Part shown: positions 45,327-53,900 of the stretch, piece after piece
How the letters are laid out: each line of letters starts with the position of its first letter
How positions within the stretch are numbered: the first letter of the stretch is position 1
NCBI RefSeq assembly: GCF_000013385.1
Contig: NC_007760.1
Location: 2,233,001-2,297,000 of the forward strand
DNA from: Anaeromyxobacter dehalogenans 2CP-C
GTDB taxonomy: Bacteria; Myxococcota; Myxococcia; Myxococcales; Anaeromyxobacteraceae
Direction: 5' to 3'
DNA length: 64,000 bases
Made by a program: the position numbers and the translations under genes
The notes under the pieces: model-generated
What the model saw: only the letters and a program-made list of their open reading frames with translations
Told to the model about the DNA's origin: nothing
The model's database searches: none

Positions 45327-46666
45327 ACACCGTCCCGCCGCTCCCCGCGCCGGGGTCCGCGCCCCGCGCCTCGGCGGTCCCCGCGCCCGCCGCGCCGGGG
45401 CGGCCGGTCCCGCCCCGCGCGCCCGCGGCCGCCGCGGCGCTCGACGCGCCGCGCCCGGCGGCGGAGCCCCTGCGGGCGCTGGCGGAGGTGCTGGCGGCGC
45501 GCCCCGAGGGCGCGGCGCGGCTGGCGATCGCGCGCGGCCTGGCCGCCGCGGTGGCGGCGCTGCACGCGGAGGGGCGCGTCCACGGGGCGCTGCACCCGGG
45601 CACCGTCCGGATCGCGCCGGGCGGCGCGGTGGCGCTCGGGGCGCGCGGCGCGGCGCGCCCGGGGCTCGGGCCGGGCGCGCCGGTCGAGCCCGCCGGCTTC
45701 GCGGCGCCGGAGGTCCTCCGCGGCGCGCGCGCCGGACGCCGCGCCGACGTGTTCTCCACCGCCGCGCTGGTGCAGGCGATCCTCTGCGGCGCGCCGCCGT
45801 TCGACGCGCCGACCGCGCTCGAGGCCGCCCACCGCGTCCTGTACCGGCCGCCCGCACCGCCCGGCCCGGAGGTGCCGCCCGCGCTGGAGGACGCGATCGC
45901 GGCCGCGCTCGCGAAGCCGCGCTGGCGCCGGCCGGGCAGCGTCCTGGCGCTGTGCGCCGCGCTGGCGGCGCCGGCCTCGGCCCCGGCGCCCGCGCCGGCG
46001 CCGGCGCCGAACGCGTGGGACGGCGCGCTCGACCGCGCGCGCTCGGCGCTCGCCTCGCTCGTCGCCGCGGCCGCCGTCCGGCGCGCACCCGCGCTCGGCG
46101 CCGCCGCCCTCCGCGCCCTGGAACGGCTCCGGCCCCTGGTCGCGGCCGCCCGCGTTCGCCTGCCCGCCTCGCGCCGGGGCCGCGCCGTGCTCGCGGTCGC
46201 GCTCCTCGCCCTCGCCGGCCTCCTCGCCGTCCCGCGCGGCGAGGCGGACCTCGCCGCCGGCGTGGCGGCGCGCCTGGCGGCCGGCGACGCCGCCGGCGCG
46301 CGCGCCCTCCTCGACGAGGCCGAGCGCGCCGGCCGGCGCGGGCCGCTCCTCGACAAGCTCCGCGGCGACGTGGCTTGCGCCCGCCGCGCCTCCGGCGAGT
46401 GCCTGCGGCGCTACCGGCTGGCGCTCGCCGCCGACCCCGCGCTGCGGACCGACCCGGTGATCCGCGAGAACGCGCGCCGGCTGCTCGGGGCCGACGGCTG
46501 CGGAACCCGCCGCGCCGCCGCCGAGCTGATCGGCGAGCTGCGCGACCCGGAGGCGCTGCCGGCGCTGCGCGCGGCGCGCGGCCGCGGCGGGCTGCTGGCG
46601 TACTTCTGCACCGGCGACTCCATCGACCGCGCCATCCGCGAGGTCCGCGCCGACGCGCGCCCGTGA
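45323..46666 (+). CDS. Membrane-anchored Ser/Thr pseudokinase-like protein
   Basis: 447 residues from a GTG overlapping the stop of the exporter gene. A Pro/Ala-rich head (1-45) precedes a region with the layout of a Hanks kinase C-lobe: HGALHPGTV at 87-95 in place of HRDLKPEN, no DFG, then FAAPEVLRG (APE) and ADVFSTAALVQAILCGAPPF. No glycine-rich loop or VAxK lysine is present, so catalysis is unlikely. One membrane helix at 287-304 is followed by about 140 extracytoplasmic residues with four or five Cys and repeat-like helices (LLDEAERAG, ALPALRAAR). It may act as a scaffold or signal adaptor for the glucan synthase. Family assignment is from motif order only. Confidence 0.78.
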   Translation: MNTVPPLPAPGSAPRASAVPAPAAPGRPVPPRAPAAAAALDAPRPAAEPLRALAEVLAARPEGAARLAIARGLAAAVAALHAEGRVHGALHPGTVRIAPGGAVALGARGAARPGLGPGAPVEPAGFAAPEVLRGARAGRRADVFSTAALVQAILCGAPPFDAPTALEAAHRVLYRPPAPPGPEVPPALEDAIAAALAKPRWRRPGSVLALCAALAAPASAPAPAPAPAPNAWDGALDRARSALASLVAAAAVRRAPALGAAALRALERLRPLVAAARVRLPASRRGRAVLAVALLALAGLLAVPRGEADLAAGVAARLAAGDAAGARALLDEAERAGRRGPLLDKLRGDVACARRASGECLRRYRLALAADPALRTDPVIRENARRLLGADGCGTRRAAAELIGELRDPEALPALRAARGRGGLLAYFCTGDSIDRAIREVRADARP

Positions 46667-46693
46667 GGGCTCAGGGGAACGCGCGCCGGGCGC

Positions 46694-47380
46694 TCACGGC
46701 CCGTCGCTCCGGCGCGCCACCCACCCGTGGATGAGGACGCTCTGGAAGCACCGGAGCGGCGCGTCGAAGCCGCCCGCCGCGACGAGGGCGGCGACCTCGT
46801 CCGGCGGGAGCACCGCCACCTGCTCCGCGAACGTCTCGGGCATCCGCGCGACCTGCTCCGCCGGCACGCCCGCGTGCAGCCAGGCCCGCCCCCACAGCGC
46901 GGCCAGGCCGCCCGACAGCGACGGCGCGGCCAGGTCGGCCACCACCAGCGGCGCCCCGGGCCGCAGGCGATTGGCGATGGCGCGGAAGAACGCCTGCCGC
47001 GCCGCGCGATCGACCAGGAACTGCGACACGAGCAGCGCCGTCGCGCCGTCGTGGTCGCCCGCCGCGCCGGGGAGGTCACCGACGGTGCCCACGTGGAACT
47101 GGCACCGGTCGGCGACCCCGGCGGCCTCCGCCCGCGCCCGGCAGCGGCGGAGCATCGGCTCCGAGGTATCGACCGCGGTGAAGCGCCACCCCGGGAACGC
47201 CGCCGCGAGGTACAGCAGCTCCGCCCCGGTGCCCGCGCCGGCGCACAGGATGCGGGCGTCGGCGGGCAGCGCGTCGAGCGCGATCCGCGTCACCAGGTGC
47301 AGCGCGTCGCGAAACGGGGCGAGCGCGGCGAACTGCGCGTCGTAGGAGGCCGCGTGCGACTCGTCGAAGGGTTTCGGCAT
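46694..47380 (-). CDS. Class I SAM-dependent methyltransferase
   Basis: 228 residues. The Rossmann methyltransferase motif I is ILCAGAGTGAELLYLA, motif II TAVDTSEPML and motif III region CQFHVGTVGDLP, with motif IV GATALLVSQFLVD. The substrate is unknown; the small size and cap resemble small-molecule or tRNA-modification methyltransferases. It begins 12 bases after the SpoIID-like gene's stop and so is probably the last gene of the envelope operon. Confidence 0.87.
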   Translation of the reverse strand: MPKPFDESHAASYDAQFAALAPFRDALHLVTRIALDALPADARILCAGAGTGAELLYLAAAFPGWRFTAVDTSEPMLRRCRARAEAAGVADRCQFHVGTVGDLPGAAGDHDGATALLVSQFLVDRAARQAFFRAIANRLRPGAPLVVADLAAPSLSGGLAALWGRAWLHAGVPAEQVARMPETFAEQVAVLPPDEVAALVAAGGFDAPLRCFQSVLIHGWVARRSDGP

Positions 47381-47392
47381 GGTGCCCGGAGG

Positions 47393-48649
47393 CTAGCGCC
47401 GCGCGCCGCCCGGCGGTAGGGCGCGGCGTGCGCCCGCATCGGCGGATCGTTCGATGGACGGCCCATCCGGTGCCCGCGCCGTCGCGACGGCGGCGCCCGG
47501 GAAGTACGCCCGGAGGATCTCCCGGTACCCCTGCCCGGCCCGCGCCCGCCGCGCGGCGCCCGCCTGGCAGAGCCCCACGCCGTGGCCGCGCCCGGCGCCC
47601 TCCAGCACCGGGCGCCCTGCGCCGGAGGCGGAGGCGAGCCGGAACCGCGAGCTGCGCACCACCCCGCGCCCGGCGGACGCGTCGGCCGCGCGCGCGAACG
47701 CGTCCCCCCCGAGCGCCCAGCCGCCGTCCGCGCCCGCCACCTGCGCCACCCACCCGCCCGCGCCGGCGCGCACCGCGAGGTCGGCCGCCCGGAGCCGCGC
47801 CGGCACCGCCGCCGCGCCGCCCGGATCCGAGGCCGCGAGCGCCGCGCGCACCGCCGCCGCCAGCGCGGCCGGATCGAGCGCCGCGCGCCAGCGCTCCGGC
47901 GCGCAGCCCGGGTCGGCCACCGCCGCCGCGCCGATGCCCGCGCCGCCGAATGCCTCCCGCGGATCGGCGGTGTGGCCGCCGCAGGCGGCGTGGAACGGCG
48001 CCGCCGCCACCGCGCCGCCCGGCAGGCGCAGCGCCTCGCCCGCGGTGGCGCGCGCCGCTGCCCTCGCCGCCGCCTCGTGCGCGCGATCCGCCCCGCCGCC
48101 GCGCAGGAGCTGGCAGTGGGCGAGGTCGCACCGGGCGCCGTCCGCGTGGCGGGGCGGCGCGGCGAGCGCGTAGGAGCGGACCACCACCGCCAGCGCGCGC
48201 AGCGCCTCGCGCGGCGTGCCCGGCAGCGCCTCCGAGGCGACCACCCCGGCCACGTAGTCCTCGAGCGCCATCGTGGCGCGCACCCGCAGCACCCCGCGCT
48301 CGGCGCGGATCCGGAGCGCCGCGCGGTAGGTGCGCGCGCGGGTCGCGAGGCCGTCCCGGTGGCCGGCGACGACGCGCCAGGTGCGGGCCGGCAGCGCGAG
48401 CGCCGCGCCGGCCGCCACCCCGTCCACCACCAGCGCGTCGCCGCGGGCCACCACCGACCGCCGGCGCCCGCCGGCCTCCAGCTCGAGCCGCCGCGGCGCG
48501 AGGCGCGCCAGCAGCTCGACGTCCACCGGCGGCGCCGCCGTCGCGGCGACCGAAGGCGCCGCAGGCGCGGCCACCGAGCGCGCCGACGACGCGGCGGTCG
48601 GGGCGGCCGTCAGGAGCAGCAGCGCCGCGAGGATGCCCGGCGCGCTCAC
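47393..48649 (-). CDS. SpoIID/LytB-domain protein, secreted
   Basis: 418 residues from a GTG overlapping the PBP1C stop (GTGA). An N-terminal signal peptide (about 1-22) precedes a SpoIID-type domain: LEDYVAGVVASEALPGTPREALRALAV carries the conserved catalytic Glu, and the closing GAGRGHGVGLCQAGA is the family's C-terminal motif. SpoIID-like proteins are lytic transglycosylases or peptidoglycan-binding proteins that act on denuded glycan. Its place next to a peptidoglycan synthase supports a role in cell-wall remodelling in a non-sporulation context. Confidence 0.9.
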   Translation of the reverse strand: MSAPGILAALLLLTAAPTAASSARSVAAPAAPSVAATAAPPVDVELLARLAPRRLELEAGGRRRSVVARGDALVVDGVAAGAALALPARTWRVVAGHRDGLATRARTYRAALRIRAERGVLRVRATMALEDYVAGVVASEALPGTPREALRALAVVVRSYALAAPPRHADGARCDLAHCQLLRGGGADRAHEAAARAAARATAGEALRLPGGAVAAAPFHAACGGHTADPREAFGGAGIGAAAVADPGCAPERWRAALDPAALAAAVRAALAASDPGGAAAVPARLRAADLAVRAGAGGWVAQVAGADGGWALGGDAFARAADASAGRGVVRSSRFRLASASGAGRPVLEGAGRGHGVGLCQAGAARRARAGQGYREILRAYFPGAAVATARAPDGPSIERSADAGARRALPPGGARR

Positions 48650-50985
48650 GGCGCGCCCCGGACGGTGAACGTGCTGACCGCGGCCGGCGCGGCGCCGCCG
48701 GGGAGCCACACCTCCAGCCGGTGGCGGCCGGGCCGGGCCGCGAGCCGCGCCGCGAACGGCGGCCCGAGCGCGAGCCGCTCGCCCCCGACCCGCACCTCCG
48801 CCCGCGCCGTCCCCGGCGGCAGCGCCAGCCGGAGCGGGATGCCCTGCGCGCCCTCCGGATACCCGGCCTCGACCAGGTACTCGTCGCCGTCGGCGGGCAG
48901 CAGCACCCGCGGCGCGCCAGCGTCCGCGGCGGCGCCGTCCGCCACCGCCGCGATCCCCTCGGCGCGCGCCCACCCCAGCAGCTCCGGCGCGAGCGCCACC
49001 GGCGCGCCTGGGCCGTGCGCGTGCGCGGCGCAGGCCGCCGAGGGCGCGGTGCCGGGCAGGAAGACCTCCTCGAGCGCCCCCGGGCAGCCCGTCCCCGCGC
49101 GCAGGCCGGTGAGCGGGCACACGCGGGCGCGGGTGAAGCGGCCGCGGTCCACCAGCGGCGCGGGCTCGATGCCGCGCATCGCGCGCACCATCACGCGCGC
49201 GAACACGGGCCCGGCGCCGGTGATCCCCGAGACGCCCTGCATCGGCCGCCCGTCGAAGCTCCCCACCCACACCGCCACCGTCCGCTCCGCGGTGTAGCCG
49301 GCGGTCCAGTTGTCCACGTACGCGCGCGAGGTCCCGGTCTTGGCCGCCACCGGGAACGGGAGCCGGAGCGCGTTGTGCACGCCGAACGCGGGCGCCCGCG
49401 CCGCCTCGTCGGAGAGGATGTCGGTGAGGAGCGCCACCGCGCCCGCCGGCAGGAAGCGCCGCGGCGCGAGCTCGCGCGCGACCGGCAGCGGCCGCCCGGC
49501 CGCGTCGCGCGCGGCCCGCACCTCCCGGAGCGGCTCCAGCAGGCCGCCGCGGGCGAGCCCGCGGTACGCGCGCGCCAGCTCGCGCAGCGTCACGTCGCCG
49601 TTGCCGAGCACCACCCCCGCGCCGTACCGGTCGGCGCCGCCCGAGAGCGACTCGAACCCGGCGGCCCGCAGCGTGCGCAGCACCCGCTCCGGCCCGAGCG
49701 CCTCGGCGAGCCGCACCGCGGGCACGTTGTAGCTGTTCTGCAGCGCGGCGCGGAGCGGCACCGGCCCGTGCGCCCGCCGGTCGTAGTTGCGCGGGACCCA
49801 GTCGCCGGTCGGGGTGGCGAGCCGCACCTCGACGTCGGACAGGACCGACGCGGCGGTGTACCCGCGCGCGAGCGCCAGGCCGTAGGCGAACGGCTTCAGC
49901 GCCGAGCCCGGCTGGCGCCGCGCCCGCACCCCGTCGTTCTGGCCGAGGCCGGCCGCGTCGAGGAAGTCGGCCGAGCCCACGTACGCGAGCACCTCGCCGC
50001 TCGCGTTGTCCACCACGATCACCGCGACGTTCCCGAGGCGCGGGTCGCCGGCCAGCTCGGCGCGGACGAGCTCCTCCACGTCGCGCTGCAGGCCGCGATC
50101 GAGCGCCGTCTCGACCTCGGCGGCGGCGTCCAGGCCGAGGGCGCCGAGCCGGCCCGAGAGCGCCTCCACCAGGTGCGGCGCCTCGAAGCTCCGCTCCGGC
50201 GCGGCGAGGTCGAGCGGCGCCTCCCGGGCGAGCCGCGCCTCCTCGGCGCCGACGAGGCCGAGCGCCTCCATCCGGCCGAGCACCGCCAGCGCGCGCTCGC
50301 GCGAGGCCTCCGGGCGCCGGAGCGGGTCGAGCGCGGAGGGCGCGCGCGCGAGCCCGGCGAGCAGCGCCGCCTGCGCCGCCGAGAGCGTCCGCGCCGGCCG
50401 CCCGAAGTACAGCGCGGCCGCCGCCTCCACGCCGTAGAGGTCACCGCCGAGCGGGACGCGGTCGAGGTAGGCGCGGAGGAGCTCGTCCTTGCCGAGGTGC
50501 GCCTCGAGCCGGAGCGCCCACAGCGCCTCGACCAGCTTCCCGCCGGCGGTGCGCGGGTGCGGCACGAGCGCGCGGGCGAGCTGCATGGTGAGGGTGGACG
50601 CGCCCGAGACCACCCGGCGGTGCCGGACGAGCTGCCAGCCGGCCCGCGCCACCGCCAGCGGATCGACGCCCGGGTGGCGCTCGAAGCGCGCGTCCTCCGC
50701 GGCGACGAACGCGGCGCGGACCCGGGGCGGCACCGGCTCGCCGCGCGGCAGGGGCACGCTCCGCCCGTCCGCCCGCGAGGCCACCTCGCGCAGCAGGCCG
50801 CCGTCGCGGTCGGTGAAGCGCACCGCGGCCACCGGCCGGCGCTCGAGGAGGCCGTCCGGCAGCGGCCAGGCCACGAAGACCCCCGCCGCGAGCGCCGCCA
50901 CCGCGGAGAGGCCGGCCAGCACCGCCGCGACGCGGACCAGGGCGGGTCGCACGGCCCTCGCGGCCCGCTGAGACGCCTCCCGCAC
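48646..50985 (-). CDS. pbpC: Penicillin-binding protein 1C
   Basis: 779 residues. A membrane anchor (about 16-42) is followed by a glycosyltransferase domain (AAEDARFERHPGVDPLA with the catalytic Glu; GASTLTMQLARAL), a transpeptidase domain with the serine motif SALK in QPGSALKPFAYG, SYN and KTGTS, and a C-terminal BiPBP_C domain (about 690-778) typical of PBP1C. It polymerises and crosslinks peptidoglycan at the inner membrane. The preceding gene encodes an alpha-2-macroglobulin, the classic partner. The GTG start lies nine bases after that gene's stop; an internal GTG 36 bases later is also possible. Confidence 0.95.
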   Translation of the reverse strand: MREASQRAARAVRPALVRVAAVLAGLSAVAALAAGVFVAWPLPDGLLERRPVAAVRFTDRDGGLLREVASRADGRSVPLPRGEPVPPRVRAAFVAAEDARFERHPGVDPLAVARAGWQLVRHRRVVSGASTLTMQLARALVPHPRTAGGKLVEALWALRLEAHLGKDELLRAYLDRVPLGGDLYGVEAAAALYFGRPARTLSAAQAALLAGLARAPSALDPLRRPEASRERALAVLGRMEALGLVGAEEARLAREAPLDLAAPERSFEAPHLVEALSGRLGALGLDAAAEVETALDRGLQRDVEELVRAELAGDPRLGNVAVIVVDNASGEVLAYVGSADFLDAAGLGQNDGVRARRQPGSALKPFAYGLALARGYTAASVLSDVEVRLATPTGDWVPRNYDRRAHGPVPLRAALQNSYNVPAVRLAEALGPERVLRTLRAAGFESLSGGADRYGAGVVLGNGDVTLRELARAYRGLARGGLLEPLREVRAARDAAGRPLPVARELAPRRFLPAGAVALLTDILSDEAARAPAFGVHNALRLPFPVAAKTGTSRAYVDNWTAGYTAERTVAVWVGSFDGRPMQGVSGITGAGPVFARVMVRAMRGIEPAPLVDRGRFTRARVCPLTGLRAGTGCPGALEEVFLPGTAPSAACAAHAHGPGAPVALAPELLGWARAEGIAAVADGAAADAGAPRVLLPADGDEYLVEAGYPEGAQGIPLRLALPPGTARAEVRVGGERLALGPPFAARLAARPGRHRLEVWLPGGAAPAAVSTFTVRGAP

Positions 50986-50994
50986 CGCGGCCCC

Positions 50995-53900
50995 CTACCG
51001 GCCCCCGGCCCGCACCTCGAACGTGCCCGCGTCGGAGCGCCCGAACACCTCCGGCGCGTACATCTCCTCGGCCCGGGCCGGCGCGAGCAGGAACGTGCCC
51101 GGCGTCGTGGCGCGCGCCACGAACGTCGCCACGTGGAGCCCCGGCGGCAGCGAGTCCGCGAACAGCACCAGCCGGTCGTCCCGCCGCTCCTGGTGGTTGA
51201 ACGGGCTCCAGAAGCGGAAGGCCCAGCCCGCCGGCGGCCCGGCCTCCTCCTCCGAGAGGTCCTCGGCCGACTCCCAGGCGTACCCCTCGCCCTCCTCCGC
51301 GTCCTCGCCGTCCGCCTCGGGCGCGGGCGCGGCCGGGACGGCGGCGGTGGTGGCGAGCGAGGTGTCCACGATCTCCAGCCCGGCGGGCACCGGCACCGAG
51401 ACCGCCACGTGGTGGCGCTCCTGCGAGGTGCCGAGCCGCACCCGGATCCGCACCAGGTCTCCGGCCGCGACCGCGCGGACCTGCCCGCCGCCGGCCTGCC
51501 CGTCGTACGGCTCGATCCAGCGCTGCACGTGGATGCCGCGCTCGAGCGGCTCCCGCGGCAGCTCGGCCGGCGCCCAGCGCAGCACCGCCCCGTAGTAGAG
51601 GACGCCCGCGGCGCCGTCCCGCGCGAAGTCGAGCGCGCCGCCGCCGCGCGGCAACCGCGACATGGGGACCTCGCGGCGCACCGCCTCGGCGCTCCGGCCG
51701 GCGAAGCGCGCCGAGGCCACCTCGGCGCCCGCGAGCGAGACGCGGGCGGTGAAGTCGGGCACGTCCTTCTCGCGGGTGCGCAGCACCTCGGACAGCGCGA
51801 GGAGCGCGAACGCCGCCTCCTGCGTGTTGCGGAAGCGCCCGTCGGCGCGGCGCACCCCCGCCAGCCACGCGGCCAGCTTCGGCACGTAGGGGTGGTCCGG
51901 CATGGCCGAGGCGAGCGTGCCGAGCACGATGCCGGTGGTGCGCGTGTCCGACGACCAGAGCGGCGCGTAGGTGCGCGGGTCGGCCTCCTCGAGGTGCGCC
52001 CCGGTGGGCGACTCCTTCACGTGGTTCAGGACCTCCTGGAGCACCCGCCGCCCCTCGTCGCGGCTGCCGGTGACGAGCAGCGCGTCCGCCAGCATGGCCT
52101 GCGAGAACAGCGGCAGCGCCGCGCGGCGCGCCACCAGCTCGGCGTGGAACGAGGCCTTCGGCGCGCGCGTGCGCGCGAGCGCGTACAGCGCGAACACGCG
52201 GGTGGGATCGTCCGGCGTCGCGCAGGAGCCGCCGCAGCGCGTGCAGCGCCCGGCCGCCACGGTGCCGGCGAGGTACTTCTGCCCGCGCGAGAGCGCCGCG
52301 CGATCCACCGGGTAGCCCAGCTCGGCGGCCCGGCCCAGCGCCAGCACCGCGTACGACGAGGCCCACGGCGCCGAGCACTCCGAGGAGGGCCAGTACCGAT
52401 AGCCGCCGTCCGGCCCCTGCAGCCGCTCGATGGCCTTCACCGTCCGCCGGACCACCTCGTCCGGATCGTCGGTCTCCTGGATGCGGAACACCTCGTCGCC
52501 GAGCCAGGCGCGCGCCCAGGCCGGCGGCGACGGCGCGCGCTCGCCGGGCAGGTGGCGCAGGCCGAGCCGGCCCTGCAGCTCGCGGAGCGCGATGAACGGC
52601 ACGAGGCGCGAGGAGAGCTGCTCCAGGCAGCCGTAGGGGTACTCGACGAGCTGCCGCATGCCCTCGGAGAAGCCCGCGAGCGCGGTGGAGGCGAGCCGCA
52701 CCTCCAGGCCGCCCACGTCCGGCCGCGCCCCGGCCGGCGGCGCCAGCGCCTCGCGCCGGCGGTCGCGCGTGTCGCCGGAGACGGCCACCGCCTCCTGCTC
52801 CACCGCGAGCCGCACCGGGAGCCGCTGCTCCACCCCGTCCTGCCCGGCCGCGCCGTGCGCCGCGAACCGGAGCACCGCCTCGCCCGGCGCGTCGGCCCGG
52901 AACGCGAACCGCACCTCGCGCGGCGCCCCGTCGAGCCTGACCTTCTTCACCGCCGGCCCGTCGAGGACGAGCCCGCTCGCCTCGGCGCGGACCTCCACCT
53001 CCTGCGCCGGTGCGCCGGGCGCGTGCACCACCACCCCGGCCTCGAACCGGTCGCCCACCCGCGCCAGCCGCGGCAGCGCCGGGAGCGCCAGGAGCGGCTT
53101 CGAGACCGTCACCTTCGAGCGGCCCGCGCCCATCCGATCGCCGCGCGACACCGCCACCGCCATGATGCGCCAGGTGGTGAGGTTGTCGGGGACCGTGAAC
53201 CGCACCGTGGCCCGGCCCTCGGCGTCGGTGAGGACCTCCGGCGCGAACAGGACCGTGGTCTCGAAGCGCGTGCGGAAGCCGGCGCCGGCGCCCTCCCCGC
53301 CGCCGCCGCCGCCCGGCGACCGCCCCTTCTCGCCGTAGCGGGCCCGCTCCACCAGGTGGATGAGCGACTCGCCCAGGCGCACCGAGAGGCCGCGCTCCGG
53401 GTGGACCAGCGCCACCGGGTCGGGCGGCTCGTAGCCGGTGAGCCGGAGGATGCCCTCGTCCACCGCCCACACCGTGACCTCGGCCGGCGCGCCCTTCCCG
53501 GCGTGGTCGGTGACGTGGACCCGCACCTCCACCGGCTCGCGCGGCCGCTTCTCGGCGCGATCCGGCTCGAGCGCCACCTGGAGCCGCTTCGCCCGCCGCT
53601 CCACCGACAGCTTCGCGTACCCGACCCGCACCTCGGGGCGGCCCGGATCCGCGCCGGGGCCGCCCGGCGCCCCGCCCGCGTCGGCGGCGGCGACGCGGCC
53701 GCGCACGAGCAGCACCGACACGAAGACGTTCGGGAGGTCGTCCTCGGCGATCGGCACCTCCAGCGTGGTGGCGCTGCCCTCCAGCGTCACGCGGCGCGCG
53801 GAGCGCACGCCCTCGCGCTCGACGGTGAGGATGGCCTCTGCACGGGGGAACGGGCTCTTCACCAGCACCTTCGCCACCTCGCCCGGCTGGTAGCCCTGCC

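Noticed and set aside
39672-46088. A 2,138-codon open frame antisense to the glycosidase/cellulose operon
   Set aside because: Its product is a monotonous Arg/Ala/Gly/His sequence with no domain, and the sense strand carries three well-supported genes. Long antisense frames are expected at this GC content.
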